Shown here piece by piece: positions 54,424 through 61,550 of a DNA stretch of 64,000 bases. The translations under genes were made by a program, and so were the position numbers. This DNA comes from Formosa undariae (GTDB lineage Bacteria; Bacteroidota; Bacteroidia; Flavobacteriales; Flavobacteriaceae). The notes beneath the pieces are model-generated. The model did no database searches, was not told where the DNA came from, and worked only from the letters and a program-made list of their open reading frames with translations. How positions within the stretch are numbered: the first letter of the stretch is position 1; each line of letters opens with the position of its first letter. The DNA lies in contig NZ_JBHMEZ010000009.1 of NCBI RefSeq assembly GCF_042427615.1, forward strand, positions 8,094 through 72,093, read 5' to 3'.

Positions 54424-55455
54424 TTAAATTCCGATTGAGCTTGATTTTATTGCGACCTCCGCGCCTTTCCGTAATTTATTAAATAGTTTTATAGCCAGTT
54501 TATTTGGAGTAACAGGAATACTTGGTAGCATAGGAATATTACCTGCTCTCATTATTTTTAAGGCTATTGCTTTTTCATTAGTCGGTAATTTCATAAGCGC
54601 CGCGAAATACAGTTTCGGATGGTTTTTAAAATTATTTCTCGCGGTATAGGTTTCTGCAAAATTCCGCTGATAGCCATATAAAGTATCAAATCGTTTTTCC
54701 GCATTTTTAAAGAATCCATCACGATCAAAACCACGTTTTACCGTTTTACCATGCATCTCTGTTTCTGATGCTTTATATTTACTTCCTGGTGAAAGACTAA
54801 ATGTATTTGAGGCATCCTTTCGACTCACGATAATATGAATATGCGTTTGATCTCCGCCTTTTGCCATACCTTGAACAATACGTTTGCCATCTAATTGATG
54901 AGGAGCTGCTTGTTCTAGTTTTAAAATTTCAGCTTTCATTCTGGGGATATTTCCTTCTAACCGTCCTTCCTCTATTTTTCGAATATTAGTTTTAAGATCT
55001 AGTATTCTTGAGGCATAGGGTTGATTTTCTTTTACCGCTTTATCTGTACCTTTAAATGTTCTTTGGTGTTCAATTTTAGCATAGTATTTTATATCGTTAA
55101 TCGTTATCGGTTTTCCATTGATTTCACGATTAAAAGAGCCCACATAATCTTTCATGATCTCCCGAGTATATGTTTTTAAATCGACTGAACTTTGCGCTAT
55201 CTTCTTTAATTCATATTTTGAAGGACTAACCGTAATAGAATAAAATTTGGGTTCTGTCTTTTTAAGTTTTGCGCCATTTCCATCAATATCTCTGATAACA
55301 TCCTCTGCTGAAATTTCATCTCCATACTGATTAAAAAAGTGTTCCAAATCTTCTTGCTCCAGGCCTTGATTTTCTTTCTCTAAATAGCCCACAAAATCTG
55401 CTGAACTTTGTGAATACGTCCCTCCTACTTTTTGAGGTGTAATGGTTATATACAT
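54424..55455 (-). CDS. relaxase (MobB type, DUF5712)
   Basis: A 343-residue protein. YITITPQKVGGTYSQSSADF at the start, KFYSITVSPSKYELKKI, and the metal-binding His pair His205/His207 in GGDQTHIHIIVSRKD, with a third His possible at 130 (AKIEHQRTF). The C-terminus is basic. This is the flavobacterial DUF5712/MobB relaxase that nicks oriT and pilots the strand. 11 bp from the small mobilisation gene upstream. Confidence 0.88.
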   Translation of the reverse strand: MYITITPQKVGGTYSQSSADFVGYLEKENQGLEQEDLEHFFNQYGDEISAEDVIRDIDGNGAKLKKTEPKFYSITVSPSKYELKKIAQSSVDLKTYTREIMKDYVGSFNREINGKPITINDIKYYAKIEHQRTFKGTDKAVKENQPYASRILDLKTNIRKIEEGRLEGNIPRMKAEILKLEQAAPHQLDGKRIVQGMAKGGDQTHIHIIVSRKDASNTFSLSPGSKYKASETEMHGKTVKRGFDRDGFFKNAEKRFDTLYGYQRNFAETYTARNNFKNHPKLYFAALMKLPTNEKAIALKIMRAGNIPMLPSIPVTPNKLAIKLFNKLRKGAEVAIKSSSIGI

Positions 55456-55466
55456 AGCTTCAAGTT

Positions 55467-55847
55467 TTAGAGTTCTTTGTTTAGATTAAGCTTTTCTTTA
55501 AAGCGTACTTCCTTCTTTTCTTCTTTAAAATTCATACTTGAATGCGATGGATTCTGAGTAAGGTCCTCGTTTTGAAATAACAACTCCATCATCGCAACTG
55601 TGGGTTTGGTTTGTGTCTTTTCCATATCACGCATAATCGCGATTACCGCATTAATACGTTTCTTCAGAGAAGCTTCAATGGTACGCCCTGTAGGCCCAAA
55701 TGTTTCTTTTGGAGAGATTTCATTATAGAAGAAAAAATCAAGCATAGAAGACATCGCCTCTGTGTGCGATTTGAAATGCGTTCTTGAAAATTCTTGAAAA
55801 CGTTTAGCTGTTTCCTTTTTGAATCTAATACCAGTAAATGAGTCCAT
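55467..55847 (-). CDS. BfmA/BtgA-family mobilisation protein
   Basis: A small DNA-binding protein: IRFKKETAKRFQEFSRTHFK resembles a ribbon-helix-helix N-terminus, followed by RINAVIAIMRDMEKTQTKPT typical of BfmA/BtgA. I prefer the start MDSFTGIRF at 55,847 (126 residues); the longer frame from 55,895 adds RTPSFREEFATNRRI and would be read through one of two palindromes that look like control sites. It helps the relaxase at oriT. Confidence 0.82.
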   Translation of the reverse strand: MDSFTGIRFKKETAKRFQEFSRTHFKSHTEAMSSMLDFFFYNEISPKETFGPTGRTIEASLKKRINAVIAIMRDMEKTQTKPTVAMMELLFQNEDLTQNPSHSSMNFKEEKKEVRFKEKLNLNKEL

Positions 55848-55856
55848 AATTCGCCG

Positions 55857-55911
55857 ATTTGTCGCAAATTCTTCCCTAAAACTAGGCGTTCGCAAGCCAT
55901 TTGTCGCAAAT
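55857..55911. promoter_or_regulatory. paired palindromes ATTTGTCGCAAAT: operator or nic region
   Basis: ATTTGTCGCAAAT occurs at 55,857-55,869 and again at 55,899-55,911, 42 bp apart (four helical turns). Each is ATTTG/CAAAT around TCG. They lie just upstream of the mobilisation operon. Autoregulation by the ribbon-helix-helix protein or part of oriT are both reasonable. Confidence 0.5.
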
Positions 55912-56023
55912 TGCTGAGAGTCAAGAAATTAAAATATTTTCAAACAACTGATTGTCAGTGTTTTAAAACAGAAAAGGAGTCCATAACATCGCTATGCGTG
56001 TTACCCTCTTGCTACTCCTTTTC

Positions 56024-56040
56024 GTTCGCCCCAGGCGAAC
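56024..56040. other. hairpin, candidate oriT structure
   Basis: GTTCGCC CCA GGCGAAC is a perfect 7-bp stem in the 55,912-56,292 gap between the mobilisation operon and the next genes. The location upstream of relaxase genes suggests the transfer origin; no nick site can be named from sequence. Confidence 0.4.
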
Positions 56041-56292
56041 AAAATTCCTTACAATTTGCTTAAAAAAGCCAATTGCCCTTTTAGGAAAACAAATTTCCAA
56101 TAGGTTAATATTTTTGATGAAAACGGTTCTCGGCGAAAGTAGAATTGAGATAACCGTAAACTAAATTTAGTTCTGAAATTCAGCACTTTAAAGATACACT
56201 ATTTTTATCAATTGAAAATTAATCACATAGAAAAACACCTCCAAATTTTTAGAGATGTTCCTTTTAAATCATAAAATTAATGGCTACAAATT

Positions 56293-56679
56293 TTAATATT
56301 CTCCAGGCAACATTAACATGTTATCTATAAAATATAACCGTATTTTTTGAAGTGGAAAATCTGTAATGCGATAGGTCTGCATATCTAAAACAGTATCATT
56401 CCCATCTGTGTAAATAATTTCTGCTTCATACCCTTTTTGCTTTTGATCGGCTTCAGATAACCGTTTAAAATCGATAGTTATAAAATAGGCTTTTTTCATC
56501 AATTGTTTTCCTATAATTGATGCGTCTGTGATTAACCAATGACATTGCCCATGTTCGGCTAAATATTGAATACCTTCTGTATACCGGGTATTAATCAATG
56601 GGATTTTAAAACATTCCATCGATCCGTGAAATTGTTGTAATCCTTCTTCTAATATGTTAACTTTAGTGCTCATTTTCAA
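56293..56679 (-). CDS. DUF6876-like protein of mobile elements
   Basis: A 128-residue protein: GLQQFHGSMECFKIPLINTR, YTEGIQYLAEHGQCHWLITD and a C-terminal FPLQKIRLYFIDNMLMLPGE. This resembles DUF6876, a family found with SSB and mobilisation genes on Bacteroidota elements; function unknown. It follows the SSB gene by 74 bp. MKMS offers two starts two codons apart. Confidence 0.7.
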   Translation of the reverse strand: MKMSTKVNILEEGLQQFHGSMECFKIPLINTRYTEGIQYLAEHGQCHWLITDASIIGKQLMKKAYFITIDFKRLSEADQKQKGYEAEIIYTDGNDTVLDMQTYRITDFPLQKIRLYFIDNMLMLPGEY

Positions 56680-56753
56680 AGTATTTTAAAGGTTAAAAAA
56701 TTAAAAGAGGGTTTTACTGCGGAAGGTTCACCCTCTTTTTTTTAATTGAAATT

Positions 56754-57101
56754 TTAGGCTTTATCAGGCTTAGAACCCAATAATAAAATGTCATTTGCAA
56801 CTACCTCTGTGATGTAATGCGTTTGCTCGTCTTTAGAAGTATAACTTCTAGTTTTTAGCTTGCCAGTTATTGCTACTTCCTTACCTTTTGAGGTAAATTT
56901 TTCAATGATTTCAGCTATACTTCCCCAAGCAACTATAGCATGCCAAGAAGTTTCAGTTTGCTTTTCGCCTTTAGCATTTTTGAAATGCTCATTCGTGGCT
57001 AATGAAAATCGGGCTACTTTTTTACCGTTTTCAAGATTGGTGATTGTTGGATCTTGTCCAATGTTTCCAATTAACTGTACGTGATTTTTGATACTACTCA
57101 T
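56754..57101 (-). CDS. ssb: single-stranded DNA-binding protein
   Basis: A 115-residue SSB: NHVQLIGNIGQDPTITNLEN, ETSWHAIVAWGSIAEIIEKF, KGKEVAITGKLKTRSYTSKD form the OB fold. It lacks the long acidic tail of housekeeping SSB (ends LLLGSKPDKA), as usual for element-encoded copies. It would coat the transferred strand. Confidence 0.92.
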   Translation of the reverse strand: MSSIKNHVQLIGNIGQDPTITNLENGKKVARFSLATNEHFKNAKGEKQTETSWHAIVAWGSIAEIIEKFTSKGKEVAITGKLKTRSYTSKDEQTHYITEVVANDILLLGSKPDKA

Positions 57102-57141
57102 AATAAAAAGATTTAAATATTAATTAAATTACCATCCGAAC

Positions 57142-57285
57142 TATTCAGACAGCTTGTGTTTATATTTTTTTAAATGATTTACTTATTATATCCTGAGCGT
57201 TTTCCTTTTTTGTTTTTTTTGGTGCCGCTTCCTTTTGTATGTTTTTGTCTGATTTCATAAGATTCATTTTAGATTTACTTCCCAT
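57142..57285 (-). CDS. small basic protein, unknown
   Basis: A 47-codon open frame from ATG 57,285 to TAG 57,142: MGSKSKMNLMKSDKNIQKEA, then a Lys/Thr-rich part and QDIISNHLKKYKHKLSE. Same strand as ssb and 40 bp upstream of it. Even codon use and a helical, highly basic end favour a real gene of the same operon; it is too short to be sure. Confidence 0.45.
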
Positions 57286-57612
57286 AGTGCCCTTACTGTT
57301 ACCTTTTTTTGTTGCTTATACAGTTTCAATATTTCAAATTGATAAGGACTTATAAAAGGGAGGTACGACCGGTTATGCAGTCCGTTCAACTTCAAAATGT
57401 TGGTATTTTGCTATCGAAAAAAGGGAAGTAATTGTGAGGGTCTGGGTGTAAGTCTAAAGTCTTTCGTGAAATACAAATACATTGGAAACGGTACCAAATG
57501 AAGAATTAAATTCCGATTTAGCGAACGCTATTCACCATTTTCGCTCTGGAATGGAGAGTCCTTCCTGGCGTAGCAGGAAGGGTAACGCAATGAAAAGCTA
57601 AAATTGGGGATT

Positions 57613-58137
57613 GTGTTCAAGACTTATGTAGGTAAGCTCTTTTTCCGAAATGTAACTTTTTCGTGAAATGAAGTGGAAATGTGCTAACCAGGTTATGAAA
57701 CAAATCTTTTTAAACTAGTAGGATGCCAAGCGAACGTAACGTTAATGCTGTAGGCTGTAATGGAGTTTGATTGCTTCCCGCTTTTCTCGGGAATTAGCAA
57801 GCAAGTGAAATGGAAGACGGAAGCCTTAACGTTGTGTTCAAGACTTTTTTAAGGAAGCGCTTTTCCCGAAATGGAGCTTTTCGCGGCATGTAGTGGGAAT
57901 GGGCTATGTGGGTTCTATAAATGAATCATCTTCCTGAAGTAGGATGCCAAGCGAACGTAATGTTAAGGCTGTAGTGGAGTTTGATTGCTTCCCGGTTTTT
58001 CTCAGGAATTAACAAGCAAGTGAAATGGAATCCGTAAGCCTTAACGTTATGTTCAAGACTTTTTTAATGAAGCGCTTTTCCCGAAATGGAGCTTTTCGCG
58101 GAATGTAGAGGGAATGGGCTGAGTGGGATAAGCTCTT
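57613..58137. repeat. 215-221 bp tandem repeats with inverted-repeat edges
   Basis: Units start at GTGTTCAAGAC 57,613, 57,834 and (as ATGTTCAAGAC) 58,049; the third is partial. Each carries CCCGAAATGGAGCTTTTCGC, GGATGCCAAGCGAACGTAA and GTTTGATTGCTTCCCG. In the second unit GTTAAGGCT opens and AGCCTTAAC closes an ~80-bp piece. AACGTTATGTTC and GAACGTAATGTT (10 of 12 complementary) edge a segment of about 137 bp. There is no gene in 57,286-58,164. The order resembles tiny ORF-less cassettes, or a replication/transfer site. Confidence 0.6.
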
Positions 58138-58164
58138 TATAAAAAACAAGCATTAATAACATCT

Positions 58165-58542
58165 CTATGAATTCATGTAATCCTGCCAATGTACCAAAAT
58201 ATATTTTTCGATATGTTGTTCTTTCCGCTTAAGAAAACCATATTCGTAAACAAACAAGTACACATCGCCTTTGTTATTTTTCCAATAATGAGTGAAAAAT
58301 TTAGGATTAAAACCTTGTTGTTCTAATACCTGAACTCTAACAGTTGCTTTTCCTGCCTTATTGTAGCTTTTTAAAATCCGTCGATTTTGTTTTAGTTGAT
58401 TATCTACCTGATTAAAAAAACGTGGTTCGTTCTCTAAAGCACTTCTATAATGATAGGCACTTTTACAATGCAGATCGCAAAACAATTTGTCTGACCGCCC
58501 TCTCAAATTTTCACCACAATATTTACAATTTTTTACAAACAC
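58165..58542 (-). CDS. zinc-ribbon hypothetical protein
   Basis: A 125-residue protein with an N-terminal zinc ribbon: CKYCGENLRGRSDKLFCDLHC has two CxxC-like pairs. The rest is basic (NQLKQNRRILKSYNKAGKAT) with a C-terminal FLKRKEQHIEKYILVHWQDY. Such proteins are frequent in flavobacterial chromosomes; function unknown. It is divergent from the recombinase gene, sharing a 59-bp intergenic region. Confidence 0.7.
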   Translation of the reverse strand: MFVKNCKYCGENLRGRSDKLFCDLHCKSAYHYRSALENEPRFFNQVDNQLKQNRRILKSYNKAGKATVRVQVLEQQGFNPKFFTHYWKNNKGDVYLFVYEYGFLKRKEQHIEKYILVHWQDYMNS

Positions 58543-58601
58543 CCCATAATTACCTGAATATTAAACGAATACTATTCGATTAATATACGATAAAATTATA
58601 A

Positions 58602-59759
58602 ATGTTCTTTATTTTTAATAAAAAACTGATGATAACAATTACCCTTAAACCGCTTTGGCATCAGCAAAATAAACTTATAGCAATATCATTTGAAGATACG
58701 AATGAGGTTGAACTTTATGTTAAATCGTTTCCCAACGTGAGATATAGTAATACTTATAACACTTATTTTGTTCCCTATTACAATAATGCCATATCAGATC
58801 TATTTAAATATTTCAGAAAACATAGTTGGTATGTAAATTACAATCAGTTTAAATCGCTTCCAGAAACCTCACTACAGGCTGAAGACAAAGTCTCTTATCG
58901 GACACTAAAATTACCAACATTGCATATCGAGAAGGTTACAGCACTGAATAAATTTAAACGGTGGTTAGAACAAAAACGGTTTAGCCCTAATACAGTAAAT
59001 ACCTATGTAGAGGTAACAACTCTATTTTTACGCTATATGCAACTTAAACAGGTTGAAGTATTCTCTACACGCACCATCGAACAGTTTAATTACGATTATA
59101 TTTTTAAGGCTAGAAAGTCTGTATCCTTTCAAAATCAATGCATCAGTGGTATTAAACATTATTTTACTTTTAAAGGAATTGATATTGAGGCTTTAGATAT
59201 TAAACGTCCAGATAAAGATAAGAAACTCCCAAATGTATTAAGCAAAATGGAAGTTAAAACCTTATTAGATTGCACCAAAAACCTAAAACACAAAACCTTA
59301 TTAAGTTTATTGTATTCAGCGGGTTTACGCATTGGAGAGGCTCTTGCTTTGCAGTTAAATGCTATTGATTATGATCGAGGATTAATACATATTAAGGCTG
59401 CCAAAGGAAAAAAAGATAGATACACCTTATTATCAACTAGTATTATACCTATCCTGCATACATACCTTGATCATTACAGCCCAAAACATTACTTGTTTGA
59501 AGGCAGAAACCAAGAACCATATACGCAAGTAAGTGCTAGACAAGTTTTAAAAAAGTCATTACATAAGGCCGAAATTAAAAAATATGCTACGCTACATACC
59601 TTGCGCCATAGTTTTGCAACTCACTTATTAGAAAGTGGAACTGATATTAGGTATATTCAAGAACTTTTAGGACACAACAGCCCTAAAACAACCATGATTT
59701 ATACGCACGTTACATCAACTAATTTAAAGGATATTAAAAATCCTTTCGACACATTGTAA
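58602..59759 (+). CDS. IntI/Xer-like tyrosine recombinase of the cassette array
   Basis: A 385-residue recombinase. Residues ~10-90 are an extra N-terminal domain (ITITLKPLWHQQNKLIAISF, FVPYYNNAISDLFKYF), 110-195 the core-binding SAM domain, 205-385 the catalytic domain: Arg243 (SAGLRIGEAL), Lys in KGKKDRYT (~270), His332 and Arg335 (LHTLRHSFATHLL), His358 (LLGHNS) and Tyr367 (TTMIYTHV). It ends NPFDTL, like the SPLD end of IntI. The ~60 residues between Lys and HxLR leave no room for the additional IntI segment, so it is Xer-like. ATG 58,629 (residue 10) is an equally good start. It faces the array it precedes. Confidence 0.88.
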   Translation: MFFIFNKKLMITITLKPLWHQQNKLIAISFEDTNEVELYVKSFPNVRYSNTYNTYFVPYYNNAISDLFKYFRKHSWYVNYNQFKSLPETSLQAEDKVSYRTLKLPTLHIEKVTALNKFKRWLEQKRFSPNTVNTYVEVTTLFLRYMQLKQVEVFSTRTIEQFNYDYIFKARKSVSFQNQCISGIKHYFTFKGIDIEALDIKRPDKDKKLPNVLSKMEVKTLLDCTKNLKHKTLLSLLYSAGLRIGEALALQLNAIDYDRGLIHIKAAKGKKDRYTLLSTSIIPILHTYLDHYSPKHYLFEGRNQEPYTQVSARQVLKKSLHKAEIKKYATLHTLRHSFATHLLESGTDIRYIQELLGHNSPKTTMIYTHVTSTNLKDIKNPFDTL

Positions 59760-59883
59760 GAAAGTTATTATATTGCTCTAGTAATTAACAAAAAACACAA
59801 GAATAATAAGTTATGAATACCAAATTAAAAAACCATCGTTATCCAACCCATTTTGGTAGGTTATAGTGTATTCAATTATTCAT

Positions 59884-59900
59884 ATAAACAAGTTGGCAGT
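59884..59900 (+). promoter_or_regulatory. attI-like junction with first cassette
   Basis: ATAAACAAGTTGGCAGT, 125 bp after the recombinase stop. AAACAAGTT equals the end of the first attC-like site (AAACAAGTT at 61,083-61,091), and the following TTGGCAGT is answered by ACTGCCAAC at 60,959-60,967. No second arm is visible upstream, as for simple attI sites. Confidence 0.5.
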
Positions 59901-60967
59901 AATTAGAACTAAATCGAAAATATGAATTTACCAGGACCAGGTTCAGGAATTACTTGGAGAAACTACAGAATAGAAACTCCGACTTTTAAACTTTCTTCAA
60001 TAGAAAAACCTGATTTATCACCTTTCTTGATTCATATGACAGGTAGAAATCAACTGATAAGTATTTTAAAGGGAGAAAATGCAAATGAGGGTGTAGAAGT
60101 CGCTGAAGGGCAAGTATTCTTAAAATCTGTCGTTCCTACCTTTAATGGAAGTCAAGGGTATTATAATTCTAATGTAGTTTGTTTTACAGAATCTCCTTTA
60201 TTTGCTTTAGATTTTTTTAGATATCGTAGTTTTAACAGATGGGAATCTGACCAACAGTTTGGAATTGGTTTTTCTAAAACTGACCTCGTACAACATAGAA
60301 ATGTTAGACCTGTAGTATATTTAGAAACAGAAACTAATAGAGAACTTCTAAATCTTTGTAACAAAATTAACGACGATTCATTTGTTATTTCAGACAATAA
60401 CGGAGAAATTCAAGATTTAAAGCCTTTAATATCCAAAATAAAGCCTTTACTATTTCCTTTACTTGAAGACACAAGAAGTCAAGGTTTTATGTGGGAAAGA
60501 GAATGGAGATGCCCAAGTGAATCAGGAATGACTTTTCCATTATCTGCAATTAAAGTAATATGTTGCCCAAAAAATGAAAGAGAAGAAATAGAAAAGATAA
60601 TTGAAGAACATTCAAGCCACATTCAAATAGTAGAGAGTTGGAAAGAATACGATGATGTAACAAACTTTTTAAAGAGAAGAGATAGAAATATTGACAAAAC
60701 AACAATTGATAGAATTGACAATATTGGAGATATAGGAGCTTTGAGTGCTATGAAAATGCAAAATGAGCAAACATTGAACACTCTATCATCTTATTATAGT
60801 GTATTTAAAGAAACGGTAAACCAACTTGAAGGAAGAAGTATAAATGACACTTTGGAAGACTTGAAAAATACGTCGAAAATAATAAGCGATAGAATAGAAA
60901 AAGTACGAATTGAAATTAAAGCAAAAGAAGAACAAGCGAAAGCAAAAAAGAAATAACTACTGCCAAC
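59892..60967 (+). other. cassette 1 (AbiGi-like gene)
   Basis: Opens with GTTGGCAGT (59,892-59,900), closes its gene part with ACTGCCAAC (60,959-60,967): 9 of 9 complementary. Contains one + strand gene ending 2 bp before the closing repeat. Confidence 0.7.
59922..60956 (+). CDS. putative defence protein, AbiGi/DUF2971-like
   Basis: A 344-residue protein. Residues 30-130 read FLIHMTGRNQLISILKG, NVVCFTESPLFALDFF, FGIGFSKTDLVQ and RPVVYLETET, an order typical of AbiGi-type antitoxins and DUF2971 proteins (a fold with likeness to ADP-ribosyl enzymes). GFMWEREWRCPSE at ~195 matches the WE.EWR box of the family. After residue 240 the chain is a long charged coiled coil ending in a Lys run (KAKEEQAKAKKK). 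No partner gene AbiGii is adjacent. Start chosen at the only upstream ATG. Defence role is inferred. Confidence 0.6.
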   Translation: MNLPGPGSGITWRNYRIETPTFKLSSIEKPDLSPFLIHMTGRNQLISILKGENANEGVEVAEGQVFLKSVVPTFNGSQGYYNSNVVCFTESPLFALDFFRYRSFNRWESDQQFGIGFSKTDLVQHRNVRPVVYLETETNRELLNLCNKINDDSFVISDNNGEIQDLKPLISKIKPLLFPLLEDTRSQGFMWEREWRCPSESGMTFPLSAIKVICCPKNEREEIEKIIEEHSSHIQIVESWKEYDDVTNFLKRRDRNIDKTTIDRIDNIGDIGALSAMKMQNEQTLNTLSSYYSVFKETVNQLEGRSINDTLEDLKNTSKIISDRIEKVRIEIKAKEEQAKAKKK

Positions 60968-61098
60968 ACCGTGTATAATTAATTGCTTTGTTCTGGCTTA
61001 CTTGCGAAAATTCCTGCGGAATTTTCACGGGTTCGTAAATGTTTATTAACTTAGTTGCTTAACCACGCAACTAACCATACACAAACAAGTTCTACACA
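60959..61098 (+). repeat. attC-like site 1
   Basis: AAC 60,965-60,967 to GTT 61,089-61,091 (127 bp). Pairs: GTGTAT with ATACAC, ATTGC with GCAAC, and inner hairpin GAAAATTCC-TGC-GGAATTTTC. It ends in GTTCTACACA, the opening of cassette 2. Confidence 0.75.
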
Positions 61099-61422
61099 AT
61101 AGCGGAACGCACTCAAACGCAAGCAATGCGGAATTGAAAAATATCGGAATTTGACAATTATAACCTGAAATAAATCTTGCAGAATTTTACTCAAAAGCGG
61201 AATAAAAAGCAGAACGGATTTTTGAGCAACTTTATGGATTTCTCACGCAAACGGAATTTATAAACGTTGCGAAAATCGGAACTGAACGCTGAAATTACTC
61301 TTGCGGAATTTAGCAAGTTTGCGGAATTGAAAATCTTTACGGATTTGCTTACTCAAAATCTGAATATAAAAAACGGAATTAGCGGAATGATTAAAACTAT
61401 TAAAAAAACTACTGTGTAGAAC
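61089..61422 (+). other. cassette 2, no gene, CGGAATT-rich
   Basis: Opens with GTTCTACACA (61,089-61,098) and closes with TGTGTAGAAC (61,413-61,422), 10 of 10 complementary. The ~315 bp between have no reading frame of credible length on either strand. GGAATT or close variants (CGGAATT, GCGGAATT, CGGATTT) occur about ten times, spaced irregularly. Confidence 0.65.
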
Positions 61423-61550
61423 AACGTGTATAAAAAATTGCTATTTTAGTGCTTAAGCAAAGGTCGTTGTGCTTTTGTTACGTCTGATTTTCCTTTGGAA
61501 AATCCTCGCATACAAAACCGCAACTAACCATACACAATCACGTTGTATGC
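61413..61550 (+). repeat. attC-like site 2
   Basis: AAC 61,420-61,422 to GTT 61,542-61,544 (125 bp). Pairs GTGTAT/ATACAC and ATTGC/GCAAC; inner hairpin GATTTTCC-TTT-GGAAAATC. Followed by GTTGTATGC opening cassette 3. Confidence 0.75.

Noticed and set aside
57613..58137. CRISPR array
   Set aside because: Units are over 200 bp and contiguous, without short repeats and unique spacers; no cas genes in the window.
58602..59759. Calling the recombinase a true IntI integron integrase
   Set aside because: The end (NPFDTL) and box II (LHTLRHSFATHLL, TTMIYTHV) resemble IntI, but the additional IntI segment between the catalytic Lys and HxLR is absent, so I only call it IntI/Xer-like.
61110..61400. 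A short protein gene in cassette 2
   Set aside because: Short start-to-stop frames such as the one opening near 61,231 end within a few codons; no frame covers the unit.
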